Of a stretch of 64,000 bases of DNA, positions 18,238-25,849 are shown piece by piece. The notes under the pieces are model-generated. The model did not search any database, was not told the DNA's origin, and was given only the letters and a program-made list of their open reading frames with translations. The stretch is from Methanoculleus sediminis. Its GTDB lineage: Archaea > Halobacteriota > Methanomicrobia > Methanomicrobiales > Methanoculleaceae. The translations under genes and the position numbers were made by a program. Numbering within the stretch: position 1 is the first letter of the stretch; every line of letters starts with the position of its first letter. The DNA lies in the NCBI RefSeq assembly GCF_001017125.1, contig NZ_JXOJ01000002.1, forward strand, positions 223,033 to 287,032, written 5' to 3'.

Positions 18238-19119
18238 TCAAAGTGAGGGAAAGACCCGAATTATATCGGTCTGGGTAACGATCCCGACGGGCTTGCCGTC
18301 CTCGACCACAATCAACCTCCCGATCTCCCGTTCCTTGAACCGGCCCACGAGTTCGTAGAGCCGGATCGTCGACGGCGCTTCCACCACATCGGCGGTCATG
18401 ACCCCTGCAACGGGCGCATCCAGGGTCAGGCCCTCATCCAGGCCGCGGACGATATCGCTCAGCGTTACGATGCCCGCGAGTTCGCCGCCGTCCTTCAGCA
18501 CCGGCGCACCGTGGATATGATGGGTATTGAAGAGGCGGACGGCATCGCGGAGGGTGGCGGTGAGCGGCAGGGTCAGGAGCGGGGTGCTCATATAGTGCTT
18601 GATGGGCTGTTTCGGGAGGGATATCATCTCCGAGACACTGATAAGAAGCGCCTGCAGGTTCTCGTCCATCCCGAAGACCTCGCCGCGGACGAGGAGTTTA
18701 TTCACCGGCGTAGGTCCGATCGAGACCATATCCCCGACACGGAAGAGCTTCACGCTCCCGATGATCCGGACCATCGCCTGGCACAGGTCGGGGTGGCAGA
18801 GGGTGGTGAACCCGAGCTCCCTGACACGGACGCCCTTCACCTTCTCACCGTCGCGGAAGATCGGCACCTCGGACTGGTGCTCGAGATCCCCGAGATTCAG
18901 CTCCCTGTACGCACCTGCGGTCGGGCTGTATCCTCCTTTCGGGCCGGGAACGCCGTCGACCAGCCCGAGGGCTTTCAGGGCCTGCATCTGGTTGCGGACG
19001 GTGCCGGGGTTGCGCTTCAGCACCTCCGCGATCTCCTCACCTTTTATAGAGTGGGAAGACTGATGGTATAGGGTAATCAGGGTTATCAGGATATCCTTCT
19101 GAATCGGAGAGAGCTCCAT
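18238..19119 (-). CDS. HTH transcriptional regulator with paired CBS domains
   Basis: A 293-residue predicted regulator. Residues 1-75 form a winged helix (KGEEIAEVLKRNPGTVRNQMQALKALGLV). Residues 75-165 are a middle domain with HPDLCQAMVRIIGSV, and residues 170-293 hold two CBS repeats (MSTPLLTLPLTATLRDAVRLF and VMTADVVEAPSTIRLYELV). CBS pairs bind adenosyl nucleotides, so the protein probably senses energy state or SAM. Its regulon is unknown. It shares a TATA-like element with the divergent GTPase gene. Confidence 0.85.
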   Translation of the reverse strand: MELSPIQKDILITLITLYHQSSHSIKGEEIAEVLKRNPGTVRNQMQALKALGLVDGVPGPKGGYSPTAGAYRELNLGDLEHQSEVPIFRDGEKVKGVRVRELGFTTLCHPDLCQAMVRIIGSVKLFRVGDMVSIGPTPVNKLLVRGEVFGMDENLQALLISVSEMISLPKQPIKHYMSTPLLTLPLTATLRDAVRLFNTHHIHGAPVLKDGGELAGIVTLSDIVRGLDEGLTLDAPVAGVMTADVVEAPSTIRLYELVGRFKEREIGRLIVVEDGKPVGIVTQTDIIRVFPSL

Positions 19120-19141
19120 AATTATCAGTCATTATACGTTG

Positions 19142-19147
19142 TTTAAA
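19142..19147. promoter_or_regulatory. Palindromic TTTAAA element between two divergent genes
   Basis: TTTAAA is its own reverse complement. Its centre is 25 bases from the CBS regulator ATG (19119) and 23 bases from the GTG at 19168, so one TATA box could serve both directions, giving leaderless messages. Confidence 0.45.
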
Positions 19148-19167
19148 TACATTAGGTTGTGCGTAAC

Positions 19168-20148
19168 GTGGAATTCGAAACCATCCCGACCGTTCCTACG
19201 GCGGACGAAGTGCTCGACCGCAGTCTTCGCAGGGCGGCAGCCAAGAAGAAGCTGAAGACCAACGTCGATACCGCGAACGAGGAGTTCGTGAGAGCGGTCG
19301 CGAAAGCCATCCACGACAAATTAAAGAGTGTGGTCGGCTCGTTCCCGAGCTTCGAGCGCCTCTCGCCCTTCTACCAGGAGGCGACCGACATCCTGGTCTC
19401 GCTCGACCGGCTGAAACGATCCCTCGGCGCCGTCAACTGGGCGGCCGACCAGGTCTGGGTCATCGGCTCCGGTTACGCCCGCAGCATGCGATCCGGAGTA
19501 GACACACCCCCAAAACGGCGGCAGGCCGTCGCTCGCATAGCCTCCATCGTTCACCAGGTGGAAGACGATCTCGTATACTTAAACGAGGCCCGCAACATCC
19601 TGCGGAAACTCCCGCACGTGAACGACGACAACTTCACCGTGGTGGTGGCGGGATTCCCGAACGTCGGGAAATCTTCATTTATCAGGCTCGTCTCGACGGC
19701 CGAACCCGAGATCGCCGCCTACCCGTTCACCACCAAGGGGATCATCGTCGGCCACCGCGAGATCGGCAAGCGCGACCGGATCCAGTTCATCGACACGCCC
19801 GGCGTCCTCGAGCGCCCGGCAGAGGAGAGGAACCCCATCGAGCGGCAGGCGGTCAGCGCCATCATCAACACGGCCGACGTCGTCCTCTTCGTCCTGGACG
19901 CAAGCGAACACTGCGGCTACTCGCTCGACGATCAGAACAGGCTCCTTGCGGAGATCAAAACACTCATCGACATCCCGGTGGTGACGGTCGTAAACAAGGC
20001 GGATATCCGGGGAATCGAGGGCTACCCGGAGATGTCCACGCTCACCGGAAAGGGGGTAGAGGAGGTGCTCGATCTTCTGCTCACATTCAGAAAGGAAGCC
20101 ACGAAAACGAACCTGCGAGAGCCGCCCCAACCAGAAACCCAAGAATAG
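19168..20148 (+). CDS. Nog1-related GTPase (OBG/NOG1 superfamily)
   Basis: A 326-residue GTPase related to eukaryotic NOG1, which acts in large ribosomal subunit maturation. A helical N-terminal domain of about 155 residues precedes the G domain: G1 GFPNVGKSS, G2 region PFTTKG, G3 DTPGVLERP, G4 NKAD. I chose GTG 19168 because it gives the family-like start MEFETIPTVPTADE and fits the TATA spacing; GTG 19159 would add three residues. Its last 62 bases overlap the convergent presenilin gene on the other strand. Confidence 0.88.
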   Translation: MEFETIPTVPTADEVLDRSLRRAAAKKKLKTNVDTANEEFVRAVAKAIHDKLKSVVGSFPSFERLSPFYQEATDILVSLDRLKRSLGAVNWAADQVWVIGSGYARSMRSGVDTPPKRRQAVARIASIVHQVEDDLVYLNEARNILRKLPHVNDDNFTVVVAGFPNVGKSSFIRLVSTAEPEIAAYPFTTKGIIVGHREIGKRDRIQFIDTPGVLERPAEERNPIERQAVSAIINTADVVLFVLDASEHCGYSLDDQNRLLAEIKTLIDIPVVTVVNKADIRGIEGYPEMSTLTGKGVEEVLDLLLTFRKEATKTNLREPPQPETQE

Positions 20149-20992
20149 CCCCGCCGTTTAAGGGCGGGAGCCCCGCCTGGGGATTGCCCCTGTTGACGAA
20201 GTAGAGGAGCACCGCAAGGCCGACGAGCGCTCCCGCCATCGCGCCGAGTGTCGGGGCGGAGAGGAGCCAGAAGACCGCGGGCGCATCCACGAAGACGTGC
20301 GACGACGCGACAAGGATCGAGGGCATGATAAGATCGCCCATACCCATGACGAACGCGCCGCGCTCCTCCCCCTCACCGATGTTGAGCCCCTCTTTCCTGA
20401 ACGAGTAGTCCGCCCTCTTCGGAACCACGACCATGATGGGCGCCTTCGTCTCGAGAACGCCTTCGGCCAGCGTGATCATGTGTTTTGTCCGGTAGACCGA
20501 TATGGCGTCGTAGACCGCGAGCAGCACGAGCAGCATGATCACCGGCAGGACGGCAAGGGATATCCCGAAGATGGAAGCAACCCCGGCGGATATCAGCACC
20601 CCCAGAACATCGATGACGTACCATTCCGGGTAGAGGTAGAGGAGCGCAGTCGCCGCGACGGCACCGATGAGCGTTCCGGCCGCGGCGGCGGTGGTGGGCC
20701 CGAGCGCGAGGAGGGAGAGCGCGCCGAATATGTAGAGGAACGTCATGAAGAGGGCAAACCCGATGAAGAGGGCGATGAAACGCCGGCCCCCGGTCCGGAG
20801 CAGAAAGAGCAGAACCAGGGTGAAAGCGAGCAGCATCCCTATGAATATCAGGGGATTCGCCACCGATTCGGGATCTTCAAACGCAACAAGCCCCGCCGCC
20901 TGCATGGGCATGACGAGGACGATAGCGATGATCTGGACGAACAAAAGCATCAGGGGCATTCCAAGAAGAGGCAGCCAGTCGCGTATCTGCAT
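20087..20992 (-). CDS. Presenilin/SPP-family intramembrane aspartyl protease
   Basis: A 301-residue, nine-helix membrane protease. Catalytic Asp162 lies in LAVYDAISVY and Asp220 in MGMGDLIMPS, and the PAL-type motif is LPPLNGG near residue 280. Starting at ATG 20992 (MQIRDWLPLLG) gives exactly the 162/220 numbering of the crystallised Methanoculleus marisnigri JR1 homologue (PSH/MCMJR1), which fixes the start against the GTG at 20995. It cleaves membrane-spanning peptides; natural substrates in archaea are unknown. Confidence 0.95.
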   Translation of the reverse strand: MQIRDWLPLLGMPLMLLFVQIIAIVLVMPMQAAGLVAFEDPESVANPLIFIGMLLAFTLVLLFLLRTGGRRFIALFIGFALFMTFLYIFGALSLLALGPTTAAAAGTLIGAVAATALLYLYPEWYVIDVLGVLISAGVASIFGISLAVLPVIMLLVLLAVYDAISVYRTKHMITLAEGVLETKAPIMVVVPKRADYSFRKEGLNIGEGEERGAFVMGMGDLIMPSILVASSHVFVDAPAVFWLLSAPTLGAMAGALVGLAVLLYFVNRGNPQAGLPPLNGGAILGFLVGAALAGSFSWLPF

Positions 20993-21019
20993 CACAAAAC
21001 TCCACTCATTATAGGTAGG

Positions 21020-21027
21020 TTAATTAA
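21020..21027 (+). promoter_or_regulatory. TATA box for the 21050 gene
   Basis: TTAATTAA centred about 26 bases before the ATG at 21050, which implies a leaderless transcript. The element is palindromic and lies between divergent genes. Confidence 0.45.
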
Positions 21028-21049
21028 TGCATCCTCATTACTTTAAATT

Positions 21050-21364
21050 ATGGAGATTCGCGAACTCATTGGCGATATCGTTCTCACCATCGTGATGGTG
21101 GTCTCCACCGTCGTGCTGGTGATGCGGTTCTGGCAGGACCTGATCATAGCGACTGCTGCGACGTTCATGATGCTCTCTCTCGGAGGCCTGCTCATCTCTC
21201 TCGGCATGAAGATCGTGAGCCTCGAGGCGAGCGTCGTGCAGCGGGAGCGCACCATGCGCGTGAACATGGAGGAGATGGGAAAGACGATGACCGCCAGGTA
21301 CGACAACACCATAAGCCACATCGAGGAGATCGTCGACGGCCTCTCCCGGCGGATGTACCGGTGA
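21050..21364 (+). CDS. Small membrane protein with coiled-coil tail
   Basis: A 104-residue protein of unknown function. Two closely spaced hydrophobic helices (IVLTIVMVVSTVVLVM and LIIATAATFMMLSLGGLLISL) are followed by a charged amphipathic helix of about 50 residues rich in Glu and Arg with heptad-like spacing. The cytoplasmic tail could oligomerise or bind a partner. It diverges from the presenilin homologue and precedes fen by 48 bases. I do not recognise a named family. Confidence 0.7.
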   Translation: MEIRELIGDIVLTIVMVVSTVVLVMRFWQDLIIATAATFMMLSLGGLLISLGMKIVSLEASVVQRERTMRVNMEEMGKTMTARYDNTISHIEEIVDGLSRRMYR

Positions 21365-21412
21365 ACCGGATCGCCATCTTAATGGCATCTCCCTCTCTCA
21401 TGATCAGGTAGC

Positions 21413-22414
21413 ATGGGCGTTGCTATCCGAGACCTCCTGGCAGACTGTAAAGAGACGTTGACGTGGGACGATCTTTCCGGCATCGCCGCATTGGATGCTC
21501 ATAACGCACTTTACCAGTTCCTCTCCATCATCCGGCAGCCGGACGGCACCCCGCTGATGAACGGTGCGGGCCGGATCACCTCGCATCTCTCCGGCATCCT
21601 CTTTCGGACGGTCAACTTCCTGGAAAAGGGCGTCCGCCCGGTCTTTGTCTTCGACGGGAAGCCCCCGGAGTTCAAGCAGGAGACGATCAACGAGCGGCGC
21701 GAACATCGCGCCCGGGCCGACGAGGCCTGGAAGACGGCGCTCAGGGAGGGCGATATGGAGGAGGCCTACAAGCAGGCGAGCGCATCCGCCCGTATCGACA
21801 GTCACATCATCGCATCGTCCCGCGAACTCCTCGACCTCCTCGGCATCCCCTGGGTGCAGGCGCCGAGCGAGGGCGAAGCGCAGGCGGCCTACATGGTGCG
21901 CAGGGGGACGGCCGCCTACGCGGTCTCCCAGGACTACGACTCGCTCCTCTTCGGCTCCCCGGTGCTGGTCCGGAACCTCACCGTCAGCGGCCGGCGAAAG
22001 ACCAGGGGCCGGACGATCACGGTGAGCCCCGAGCGGATCGTCCTCTCCTCACTTCTCGACCGTCTCGGCGTCACGAGAGAGCAGCTCGTCGAGATCGGCA
22101 TCCTGGTGGGCACGGACTTCAACCCGGGGATCCGGGGCGTCGGCGGCAAGACAGCCCTGAAGATCGTGCGGAACGGCGAGTTCGAGGGAGTGATCGCCGA
22201 AAAGCAGCCCGACTTCGACCCCGCTCCGGTCCGGGAGTTCTTCCTCGACCCGCCGGTCACCGACGACTACGCCCTCGAGTGGAGGACGCCGGACGTCGAG
22301 GGCGTCGTGGAGATGCTCTCTAGCCGCTACGACTTCTCCGAAGAGCGGGTCAGGAGCGCTCTCGCCAAGGTCTCGGTGAAGGCGACGCAGAAGACGCTGG
22401 ACGCCTGGTTCTGA
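21413..22414 (+). CDS. fen: Flap endonuclease 1
   Basis: A 333-residue structure-specific nuclease that removes 5' flaps in Okazaki fragment maturation and repair. Metal-binding acids are in [35 protein letters not shown] and [12 protein letters not shown], with a later Asp in [18 protein letters not shown]. The C-terminus ends with the PCNA-binding motif QKTLDAWF. The length is typical for archaeal FEN-1. The ATG follows AGGTAGC. Confidence 0.96.
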   Translation: MGVAIRDLLADCKETLTWDDLSGIAALDAHNALYQFLSIIRQPDGTPLMNGAGRITSHLSGILFRTVNFLEKGVRPVFVFDGKPPEFKQETINERREHRARADEAWKTALREGDMEEAYKQASASARIDSHIIASSRELLDLLGIPWVQAPSEGEAQAAYMVRRGTAAYAVSQDYDSLLFGSPVLVRNLTVSGRRKTRGRTITVSPERIVLSSLLDRLGVTREQLVEIGILVGTDFNPGIRGVGGKTALKIVRNGEFEGVIAEKQPDFDPAPVREFFLDPPVTDDYALEWRTPDVEGVVEMLSSRYDFSEERVRSALAKVSVKATQKTLDAWF

Positions 22415-22797
22415 CCGCCGAAACCGCGAGCGTCCGAAGACAAAGAGCCGGCTTGAGTTGTCCGATGGGCTAAAAAAACCCTATTTTTCACTGAATACGG
22501 ACTCCGGCGAACGACACAAGAGATATATGTGAGGACGACCCATCAGGCCGATTGAAGACTCCATACCGGGATCTCAGGGCAGTATGGAGGGTGCACGAAC
22601 CAGAAAGAGGGGATCGTATCCCTGATCGCCGTCCTCCCGGCTCTTCGGGCCTTGTTACCGGGGCCACACCGTCCGCATTCTCCATCGCCGGAGCAGTGCC
22701 GCTGGATCCGGAGGTTCCTCAGGAACCGCCGTAAGAATCGCTTTCTCGAACATGCTGTCCGAAGGACCGGGCAGCAGGAACCATACAGGTGATTGAT
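22415..22797 (+). promoter_or_regulatory. fen terminator, promoter and about 250-base leader of the DUF2193 gene
   Basis: No gene is seen. GGG-ctaaaaaaa-CCC followed by T5 at 22467-22488 can end fen. A TATA-like AGATATATG at 22521-22529 predicts a transcript start near 22550, leaving about 250 bases of leader. Local hairpins are GGGAT/ATCCC near 22617-22627, GGTTCC-TCA-GGAACC at 22713-22727 and GTCC-GAA-GGAC at 22757-22767. An AGGTGAT ribosome site at 22787 precedes the ATG at 22798. I could not match it to a known riboswitch. Confidence 0.45.
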
Positions 22798-24297
22798 ATG
22801 AGAGAACTCTACGAGAAGATGATCAACGAAGCCATGGCCGCCCAGCGGGCGGACGTGGAGACGGTAAAAGCAAAACGCGGCCAGAAGTTCGTCCTCGCGG
22901 ACACGAAACCCTACATCGACGCCGTCCGGGGGATGACCGCGATCGGCGACCAGAGCCGGGCGGTCATCGACCTCCACAAGAACTCGGTGATCTCGCATGC
23001 CGAGGTCCTGCAAAGCCTCACGACAACCGTCCGCCCCGAAGACGATCCCTTCGTCGAGCACTACCAGACGCCCGTGGTGCTCGATATCCTCAAAAGCCAG
23101 GACGAAGCGTTCGCAAAGAGCGTCGACGCCTTCACGAAGGCGATCGCGGACACGGAGGCCAGGATCGGCCTTGAAGCGGTCCGCCGCTACGGCGGGTTCT
23201 ACGGCCCCACCTGCGTCGTCGACTTCGCGCTGATCCCGGGCAGCACGAGCAACGTGGTGAACCGGGTGCTCCAGAAGACCGATATCCCGGTCGAGCACAA
23301 GCGCGCGATCCTCGCCGCCAAATCGTGGGGGATGAACACCTCCTACGGGTTCGGGGAGTTCTTCGCCCACGCCCTCGAGGAGGGCGCCACCCCCGGCGAG
23401 GCGACGGCGAAAGAGGTCGAGATCATGCAGAGGATCTACCGCGACCCGATCGAGGCCCAGGCGGAACTGATGGATGCGGCGGGAATGTCGTCGTTCGACC
23501 CGCGGAAGTACATGGCCGAGTACCGGCGGCGGATGGAGCCGACGGTTCGGGCCGCTGTCGACGACGGCGTCCACTACGCGAACATCCTGACGGTTCCCGC
23601 CTACAGCGTCGGCGACGTCGCGCACCATATCGCCCAGTCGACCTTCAACATGTGCAAGGACGACGTCGTGATGGCGATCATCGAGGCGGTTACCGGGGTG
23701 ATGGAGTCGTCGCTCAAGAACTCGCTCGATGCCTACAAGAGTTACTGGGACGTCCTCTCGCTCGCGACCGGCGCATCCGCGGCGGCCACCGAGTACATCC
23801 TCGAGCTCGACGCGCTCAACGCCCCCATGGTCGTCGACCTGCTCACGAAGAGGTTCCACAACTACGTTGTCTGCTATCCGGCCCGGGGGGCCGCTGCGGA
23901 ACTCCACAACTGCGACTTCATGGACATGATCTACCGCGGCTGGAAACTCATCGACAAGGCGCGGAAGTATCGGAACGGAGCCGACGAGACCCTGACCCCG
24001 ATGGTCGGCAAGTACCCCGTCGACCTCTCACCCATCCACGCAAACGAGGTGCTGATGAACCCGCAGTGGTACGCCTACCCGGCCTGCGCCATAACCGTCC
24101 GGTTCTCCGCCCTGATGCGCCTTGCCGACTACCCGTGCCTCCTGACGAGCGAGCCCGTGACCGCGACGATGATGACGAACATCATCGCTCTCGAGAAGGA
24201 GACCGCCGCCGCGCCGGTGCGGGCCTGCAAGAACTGCGCCACGACGAGCCTTGTCGACCAGCGGCAGCGCTACTGCCAGTGGAAAGAGGCGATCTAG
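22798..24297 (+). CDS. DUF2193 family protein (methanogen-conserved)
   Basis: A 499-residue soluble protein I recognise as DUF2193, found in methanogens and without known function. It is largely helical with no membrane segments. Notable conserved-looking parts are GGFYGPTCVVDFALIPGSTSNVVN (about 138-161), SFDPRKYMAEYRRRMEPT (about 232), HNCDFMDMIYRGWKL (about 373) and a Cys-rich end, CKNCATTSLVDQRQRYC, that could bind metal. ATG 22798 has an AGGTGAT site 5 bases upstream and is preferred over the GTG at 22789. The zinc-ribbon-like DUF2180 gene follows by 11 bases. Confidence 0.85.
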   Translation: MRELYEKMINEAMAAQRADVETVKAKRGQKFVLADTKPYIDAVRGMTAIGDQSRAVIDLHKNSVISHAEVLQSLTTTVRPEDDPFVEHYQTPVVLDILKSQDEAFAKSVDAFTKAIADTEARIGLEAVRRYGGFYGPTCVVDFALIPGSTSNVVNRVLQKTDIPVEHKRAILAAKSWGMNTSYGFGEFFAHALEEGATPGEATAKEVEIMQRIYRDPIEAQAELMDAAGMSSFDPRKYMAEYRRRMEPTVRAAVDDGVHYANILTVPAYSVGDVAHHIAQSTFNMCKDDVVMAIIEAVTGVMESSLKNSLDAYKSYWDVLSLATGASAAATEYILELDALNAPMVVDLLTKRFHNYVVCYPARGAAAELHNCDFMDMIYRGWKLIDKARKYRNGADETLTPMVGKYPVDLSPIHANEVLMNPQWYAYPACAITVRFSALMRLADYPCLLTSEPVTATMMTNIIALEKETAAAPVRACKNCATTSLVDQRQRYCQWKEAI

Positions 24298-24308
24298 AGA
24301 GAGGGATC

Positions 24309-24518
24309 ATGAAGTGCTACTACTGTGCCCTCGAGGGGAAGGATAGCGAAGCGGTGGCGATCTGCATCGTCTGCGGGATGGGGCTCTGCATGGAGCACGC
24401 GATCAGAAAGGACGTCGACGTCTGGGAAGGCGGCTACCCGCTCCCCAGCAAGCGCGTGAAGGCTCCGCTGCCGCGGATCCTCTGCCCCGCATGCTATAAC
24501 GCCCTGTATGCGAAGTAA
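24309..24518 (+). CDS. DUF2180 family small zinc-binding protein
   Basis: A 69-residue protein with eight Cys and one His in paired patterns: MKCYYCALEG, CIVCGMGLCMEH and LCPACYNALY, a B-box or double zinc-finger arrangement. It resembles DUF2180, a small methanogen family. A GAGAGAGGG ribosome site precedes the ATG. It lies 11 bases after DUF2193 and before a terminator, so the two form a two-gene operon and probably act together. The function is unknown. Confidence 0.82.
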   Translation: MKCYYCALEGKDSEAVAICIVCGMGLCMEHAIRKDVDVWEGGYPLPSKRVKAPLPRILCPACYNALYAK

Positions 24519-24530
24519 AAGCACACCCAG

Positions 24531-24545
24531 GCCCTTTTTTTGGGC
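24531..24545 (+). terminator. Terminator of the DUF2193-DUF2180 operon
   Basis: GCCC-TTTTTTT-GGGC; the T7 run lies 16 bases past the DUF2180 stop. Confidence 0.55.
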
Positions 24546-24586
24546 TAAGGTTCATTAAAAGGAGTATCCTACGTACTGGTGAAACC

Positions 24587-25330
24587 ATGACTATATCTCT
24601 TGGAAAACGATGCGTCGCCGAAGCCGTCGGGACGTTCATCCTGGTCTTCTTCGGGACCGGCGCCGCAGTCGTCACGCTGATGCTCGCCGCGGGGACGACC
24701 CCGGCGACCCCCTTCAACATAGGGATCGGGGCGCTCGGGGGGCTCGGCGACTGGCTCGCCATCGGACTTGCCTTCGGCATCGCCATCGCCGGGTCGATCT
24801 ACGCCCTCGGGCGGATATCGGGCTGCCACATCAATCCGGCGGTGACGATAGCCCTCTTTGCGACCCGCCGGCTCCCCGGCCGCGACGTCGTCCCGTACAT
24901 CGCCGCCCAGCTCGTCGGCGCCGCGGCTGCAAGCCTCCTCTTCGCCTGGGCCGTCGGCCCGGACGCCGTCACGATCGGGGGCCTCGGGGCGACGGCACCC
25001 TTCTCCGGTATCGGCTACCTGCAGGCGATCGTCATCGAGGCGGTCGGGACGTTCCTCCTGATGCTCGTCATCATGGGCGCCGCCGTCGACGAGCGGGCCA
25101 CGCCGGGCTTTGCCGGGCTTGTGGTGGGTCTCGCGGTCGCGGGCATCATCACGACGATCGGGAACCTGACCGGCGCGTCGCTGAACCCCGCCCGTACGTT
25201 CGGCCCCTACCTCGGGGACTGGCTGCTTGCCGGCCAGAACCTCTGGGAATTCTTCCCGATCTACATCATCGGCCCCATCGCCGGTGCGGTGCTCGCCGCG
25301 TTCCTCTACGACTACCTCACCGGCGAGTGA
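24587..25330 (+). CDS. aqpM: Aquaporin (AqpM-type MIP channel)
   Basis: A 247-residue six-helix channel for water and small neutral solutes. Both half-helix motifs are present: GCHINPAVTIALF and ASLNPARTFGPYL. ISGCHINPAVT is typical of methanogen AqpM. It starts with its own TATA-like CATTAAAAG about 30 bases upstream, after the terminator of the previous operon. AqpM in methanogens also passes glycerol weakly; selectivity cannot be read here. Confidence 0.93.
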   Translation: MTISLGKRCVAEAVGTFILVFFGTGAAVVTLMLAAGTTPATPFNIGIGALGGLGDWLAIGLAFGIAIAGSIYALGRISGCHINPAVTIALFATRRLPGRDVVPYIAAQLVGAAAASLLFAWAVGPDAVTIGGLGATAPFSGIGYLQAIVIEAVGTFLLMLVIMGAAVDERATPGFAGLVVGLAVAGIITTIGNLTGASLNPARTFGPYLGDWLLAGQNLWEFFPIYIIGPIAGAVLAAFLYDYLTGE

Positions 25331-25849
25331 TCCAGCCCCGCCCCTCTTTTACCATCGCGACGTTCCAACGGAACGGAGCTTGAGAAGACCGAAAGTCTTT
25401 GAGTTGCGACCGGCGGGAGCGTCGTGCGATGCGCCGTGAGGAGCGGGGCAGGAGCATGAGAAGACCGAAGATCTTCGAGTTGCGACGGGCCGAGGGTGCG
25501 ACCGCCAGCCATACGGCCGTCGCGTAAACTCTGTAGAAATCCTTCTGGAGAACGGTTTCACACAACCCCGGGATGCCCTACCGGGAACGACTGACCAGCA
25601 GAAGAGCGGTGAACCGGAGCGGATCCGGTTTGCCGCAAGTATGCCCGGGACGCCCGTTCGGGCCACCCGGGATCCCTCAGCGTGGAGCGAACAACGAGTT
25701 CTCGATGCTCCCACCCGGATCGATATCCGGAGATCCGCGCTTGCCCGTATCGGGCGCCGTCGACCGGACACCCGCGACCGGGCTGTTCACATTTACCCTC
25801 GCCCCTCATTCCCGCGGGAGACATTTATAGATTTCGGATATGCCGCGCC
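25331..25849. other. Gene-free region with two AAGACCGAA repeats
   Basis: I find no believable gene. It holds two copies of a 36-base dispersed repeat (separate entry), then GC-rich sequence without coding character. A TATA-like ACATTTATAG at 25823-25832 has no sense gene in reach. Confidence 0.5.
25375..25486. repeat. Two copies of a 36-base AAGACCGAA repeat
   Basis: Copies at 25375-25410 and 25451-25486 follow GGAGC-N-TGAGAAGACCGAA-NN-TCTT-Y-GAGT-Y-GCGAC. A third copy is at 49625-49660. The centre is a hairpin, GAAGACC-GAA-GGTCTTC in the best copy. The two copies here are 76 bases apart. Confidence 0.8.

Noticed and set aside
22550-22797. A known riboswitch in the DUF2193 leader
   Set aside because: I could not match the hairpins to a cobalamin, SAM, TPP or other known core, so only a structured leader is claimed.
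25823-25832. TATA box ACATTTATAG as a promoter
   Set aside because: On the plus strand it would read into the antisense of the ThDP enzyme and on the minus strand into a gene-free region, so no gene supports it.
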